NCBI RefSeq assembly: GCF_024362695.1
Contig: NC_065425.1
Location: forward strand, 6,577,001-6,641,000
Length of the DNA: 64,000 bases
Reading direction: 5' to 3'
Origin: Pectinophora gossypiella
Lineage: Eukaryota > Arthropoda > Insecta > Lepidoptera > Gelechiidae
Position numbers and translations under genes: made by a program. Below the pieces are notes generated by a model. That model worked only from the letters and a program-made list of their open reading frames with translations, ran no database searches and was not told the origin of the DNA. Below, in pieces: positions 61,190 to 64,000 of the stretch; positions within the stretch are counted from its first letter, which is position 1; each line of letters opens with the position of its first letter.

Positions 61190-61740
61190 TATCATCATTA
61201 TCATCATCAGCCGTACAACGCCCACTGCTGGGCATAGGCCTCCCCCAAGGATCTCCACGACGATCGGTTCTGCGCTGTCCGCATCCAGCGGTTTCCCGCG
61301 ACTTTCACCAGATCGTCGGTCCACCTTGCAGCGGGCCTACCCACTGAGCGTCGTCCGACACGTGGTCGCTATTCTAGAACCTTTCCGCCCCAGCGGCCAT
61401 CGGTTCTCCTCGCTATGTGTCCTGCCCACTGCCACTTCAGCTTTGCAATTCTCCGAGCTATGTCGGTGACTTTAGTTCTCCCGCGGATCTCCTCATTTCT
61501 GATTCGATCGAGCAGGGAAATACCGAGCATAGCTCTCTCCATTGCCCGCTGAGCGACACCAAGCCTCCTCACGAGATCCATAGTAAGCGGCCACGTCTCA
61601 CTGCCGTAGGTCATCACTGACTGACTTTCGTCTTGAGACACTGAGGTATTTTGGACGAGAAGATATTCCGCAACTTCCCGAACGCTGCCCATCCGAGTTG
61701 GATCCGACGAGAGATCTCTTTCTCGAAGTTGGACTTACCT
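61190..61740 (-). mobile_element. RTE-type LINE 3' end, truncated and decayed
   Basis: On the minus strand an open frame (61692-61369) ends the reverse transcriptase: MTYGSETWPLTMDLVRRLGV, ERAMLGISLLDRIRNEEIR, RIAKLKWQWAGHIARR and DGRWGGKVLE. A TAG stop follows where the family has a Trp (TGG). Beyond it the frame continues recognisably (RPRVGRRSVGRP, LVKVAGNRWMR) to the tail CCCAGCAGTGGGCGTTGTAC and a (GAT)n run near 61195. Confidence 0.9.
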
Positions 61741-62135
61741 AACTGGATTATTTCCTATCACTTTGGTCTAACTTAAAGCTCGCACTTCACCAAGTGTGCG
61801 TACTTAGTTCGTCTTGCGATGGATATACCTCTAACTACCCCAATTGACCATTTGGGACCTGTATACAACATTGTAATTACAGTTTAAATGAGCCGAGTGT
61901 TTTATTTCAAGCATTTTGAGCATATTTCGTTATGTAAAGTTTTATAGTAAGGGCAATGATTTCAATAAATTAATCGACAGAGGCGGTGTTGGCATGATGT
62001 AGGATTTAATTCAGTCTCAGTTGTTTAATAAAAATACGTGTTTGGGTTCGATTAGTAAGTTGTTGGGTATCAATTTAATTTTCTGATGATGATTATAATG
62101 TCTATGTAGTTTTCTGATGATTGTTGTTGTCTTTT

Positions 62136-62337
62136 CAGGCTTGAATCACCTGATTGTCCGAAAAGTAAGATGATTCCGTGCTTCGGAGGGCACGGTAAGC
62201 CGTTGTTCCCGGTTACTAGTAAGTAAGTAGTTGTTACATGAGCCATGTCAAGGGCCTTTGGCGGCTCAATAATAACCCTGACACCAGGGTTGATGAGGTT
62301 GGTAATTCACCTCACAACCCACACGATAGAAGAAGAA
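62136..62337 (+). repeat. SINE family 1/2 chimera-like, 5'-truncated
   Basis: It begins CAGGCTTGAATCACCTGATT (family-2 type), passes the shared CCGTGCTTCGGAGGGCACGG centre, then has the family-1 tail (GGGGTTGATGAGG-type, ending GAAGAAGAA). Confidence 0.8.
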
Positions 62338-63174
62338 TATGAATTGTCTGGCCTGTATCAGCCTGAATTCATATTGAAGTGTTTTCGTTGTCGACTTGAT
62401 CATCGACCAATTGGCCCTTTTAAATACAGTTCTTTTTTAATTAATAATATTATTCCAATAAATGAATAAATCTTTAACAGAAAGATATAAGTTGTTTTTC
62501 ACTATTTATTGAAGTTTTCTTGCTGTATTTTATTATTCTTTACAAATTGAAATATTGAGCCTAAGAAATTAAACCTTGTTTATATGTTGTTATTAGTACC
62601 TAAAAGCTACTTACTATCTACAATAGTTTTTCATAAAAGTTAACTTAAATAATAAAAACAAATTATTATTATCACTACTTCCGCCTAAATGATAAGAATC
62701 TACTACATAGGTGGTCAAGAAATCCAAAATGGCCCTCAAAAGAATGCCAACAATCCTTAAATTAGTTTTAAAGGGTTATTCTGGTATGCGATATTTACTA
62801 TCAGTACCTAACTTAATAATTATACAAAATTAGTATGACTTATGATATGTCATGTTAAACTCATTAAAAATGAGAAATTATATTTGTAACGCGGGAAAGA
62901 AATTCTGATTAATTGGTTTGGGTGAAATATTTGCTATTAAAATGTGGAATTGTTTTGATATGTAATTTAGTAAACTCACGCCCTTGAATTTTAAATTCTG
63001 AATTTTTTGAATGTAAGATTGTTTTAGATTTGATGCCCTCAATTTTATCTTTAAGGCTTCGTCACACTAAATGCAGTAACATCACAGCTCAAGTTGTTAT
63101 ACAAGAAAGTGAATAAAATACATTACACCCCCAACAGTAGCAGCACAGCAAGGATTTTTTGCAGGTATTTTTAA

Positions 63175-63268
63175 ATCTTCTATCGTGTGGGTTGTGAGAT
63201 GGATTACCAACCCCATCAACCCTGGTGTCAGGGTTACTATTAAGCTGCCAAAGGCCCCTGACATGGTT
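63175..63268 (-). repeat. SINE family 1, tail only
   Basis: It reads TTCTATCGTGTGGGTTGTG through GTCAGGGTTACTATTAAGC on the plus strand. Confidence 0.8.
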
Positions 63269-64000
63269 AAAACAAAAACACATACACTACACTCACATGC
63301 CTATACACATAAATATGTGGCTGACATGGCTATATTTTTAAATGAAACGTTATGATATTATAATAAACTAATTTGAAACTAATTTTTCTTTTTTTAAATA
63401 TCTCCTTAAGTAGGCTGAACGACGTTTATACCTTTGCCTTTGCTTAGTTTGCATTAAAATTTTAATATGCCCAAACTGTGGGCGATCCCTAAGAGTATTC
63501 AGGCCCAATGTTGCATGTATCTTACATGCAATATATAATTTTGTAATTTTTCATTTCTTTAATTACCTAATTTTATATAGATTATGCTTCTAATAAACAA
63601 GATGGGGGTTAGTGGTCCTCATTGTTATTGAAGTTATCTCATTTAAGCTTGTTAACCGCAGACTCGTAGGACACCTTAACCTAGTGATGACCGTAGATTA
63701 CTTATATTAAATTTTATTTATTATAGTTATAAACGGCATTTGGCAACGACAATTTGGGTAAACATACTACTTTTATTTAACTTTATTTAGCTAAAATAAA
63801 CACCATCCGCCTGATTTGAGAGAAATAAAGCAAATTAAGACAAAATCTCGAAATGGTTTTAGAATTAAGTAGTGTATTTTTTTTCCTTACATACCGCGTT
63901 TGCCGCAAAGTCTTTTGGTGTATTGAAGCTTTTACTCTGTGTCCAGCACAAAAATAGTTCATTTTATTCAATATTCATCTAACTTTTTAAATCACTCGTA

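Larger units (their letters stand above)
55359..64000. other. no host gene seen; MITEs, RTE end, SINE pieces
   Basis: It contains the MITEs at 55704-56084 and 60040-60370, a repeat at 59312-59448, the RTE end at 61190-61740 and SINE pieces at 62136-62337 and 63175-63268. AT-rich unique-looking stretches fill the rest. Frames in this block (for example 59027-59251 and 60418-60687) show no splice context or known motif. Confidence 0.55.

Noticed and set aside
1..64000. CRISPR array, operons, prokaryotic promoters or terminators
   Set aside because: Spliced genes, SINEs and LINEs show this is animal nuclear DNA; no regularly spaced short repeats were seen.

Overview
The window is eukaryotic and looks like a moth or butterfly (Lepidoptera). 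It is AT-rich, its genes have short exons with GT/AG introns, and it is packed with tRNA-derived SINEs, RTE- and CR1-like LINE pieces and MITEs of the kinds typical of lepidopteran genomes. It also holds a short TTAGG-like (insect telomere type) tract. There are no prokaryotic features, no CRISPR array and no rRNA operon.

Gene content sits in the first 22 kb. Positions 65-295 are the apparent last coding exon of an unrecognised plus-strand gene that begins outside the window. Positions 5137-10847 (minus strand) hold a complete nine-exon gene for the TFIIH core subunit GTF2H3/p34 (Tfb4 in yeast and flies). Head-to-head with it, positions 12816-21740 (plus strand) hold a gene whose first exons encode a ropporin-like (ROPN1L family) sperm-flagellum protein. 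Its exon chain continues in compatible phases into a long acidic C-terminal extension, giving a model of about 633 residues in 15 coding exons. A palindromic RFX X-box lies just upstream of this gene, as expected for a flagellar gene. The roughly 2 kb between the two start codons contains a tandemly duplicated 416-449 bp repeat right beside the GTF2H3 start.

From about 21.7 kb to the end I find no convincing host coding exon. This part is intergenic, or the interior of a very long intron, and is filled with mobile DNA. It contains a 5'-truncated LINE with RNase H and a 15-bp target duplication (33285-35217), a second LINE with an almost intact reverse transcriptase next to a 47-bp hairpin (42728-44690), the 3' end of an RTE element (61190-61740), a CR1-like 3' fragment (46740-46990), and a candidate 3.17-kb DNA element with 31-bp inverted ends (52186-55358). 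Several MITE families and at least five SINE families are also present. Some stretches (about 24.7-25.7, 26.9-28.3, 40.1-41.5 and 56.3-56.5 kb) are free of recognisable repeats, locally CpG-richer and dotted with TAATTA-type motifs. They could be conserved regulatory DNA, but that is inference.

The most unusual repeat biology is a modular SINE group. Three families with different heads and tails share one central segment. One family has a head that joins a tRNA-like A box to a segment resembling the internal promoter of 5S rRNA. Its 3' tail resembles the tail of the RTE LINE found in the same window, which suggests a SINE/LINE mobilisation pair. All exon boundaries were derived by eye from splice signals and reading phase; no search or alignment could be run.
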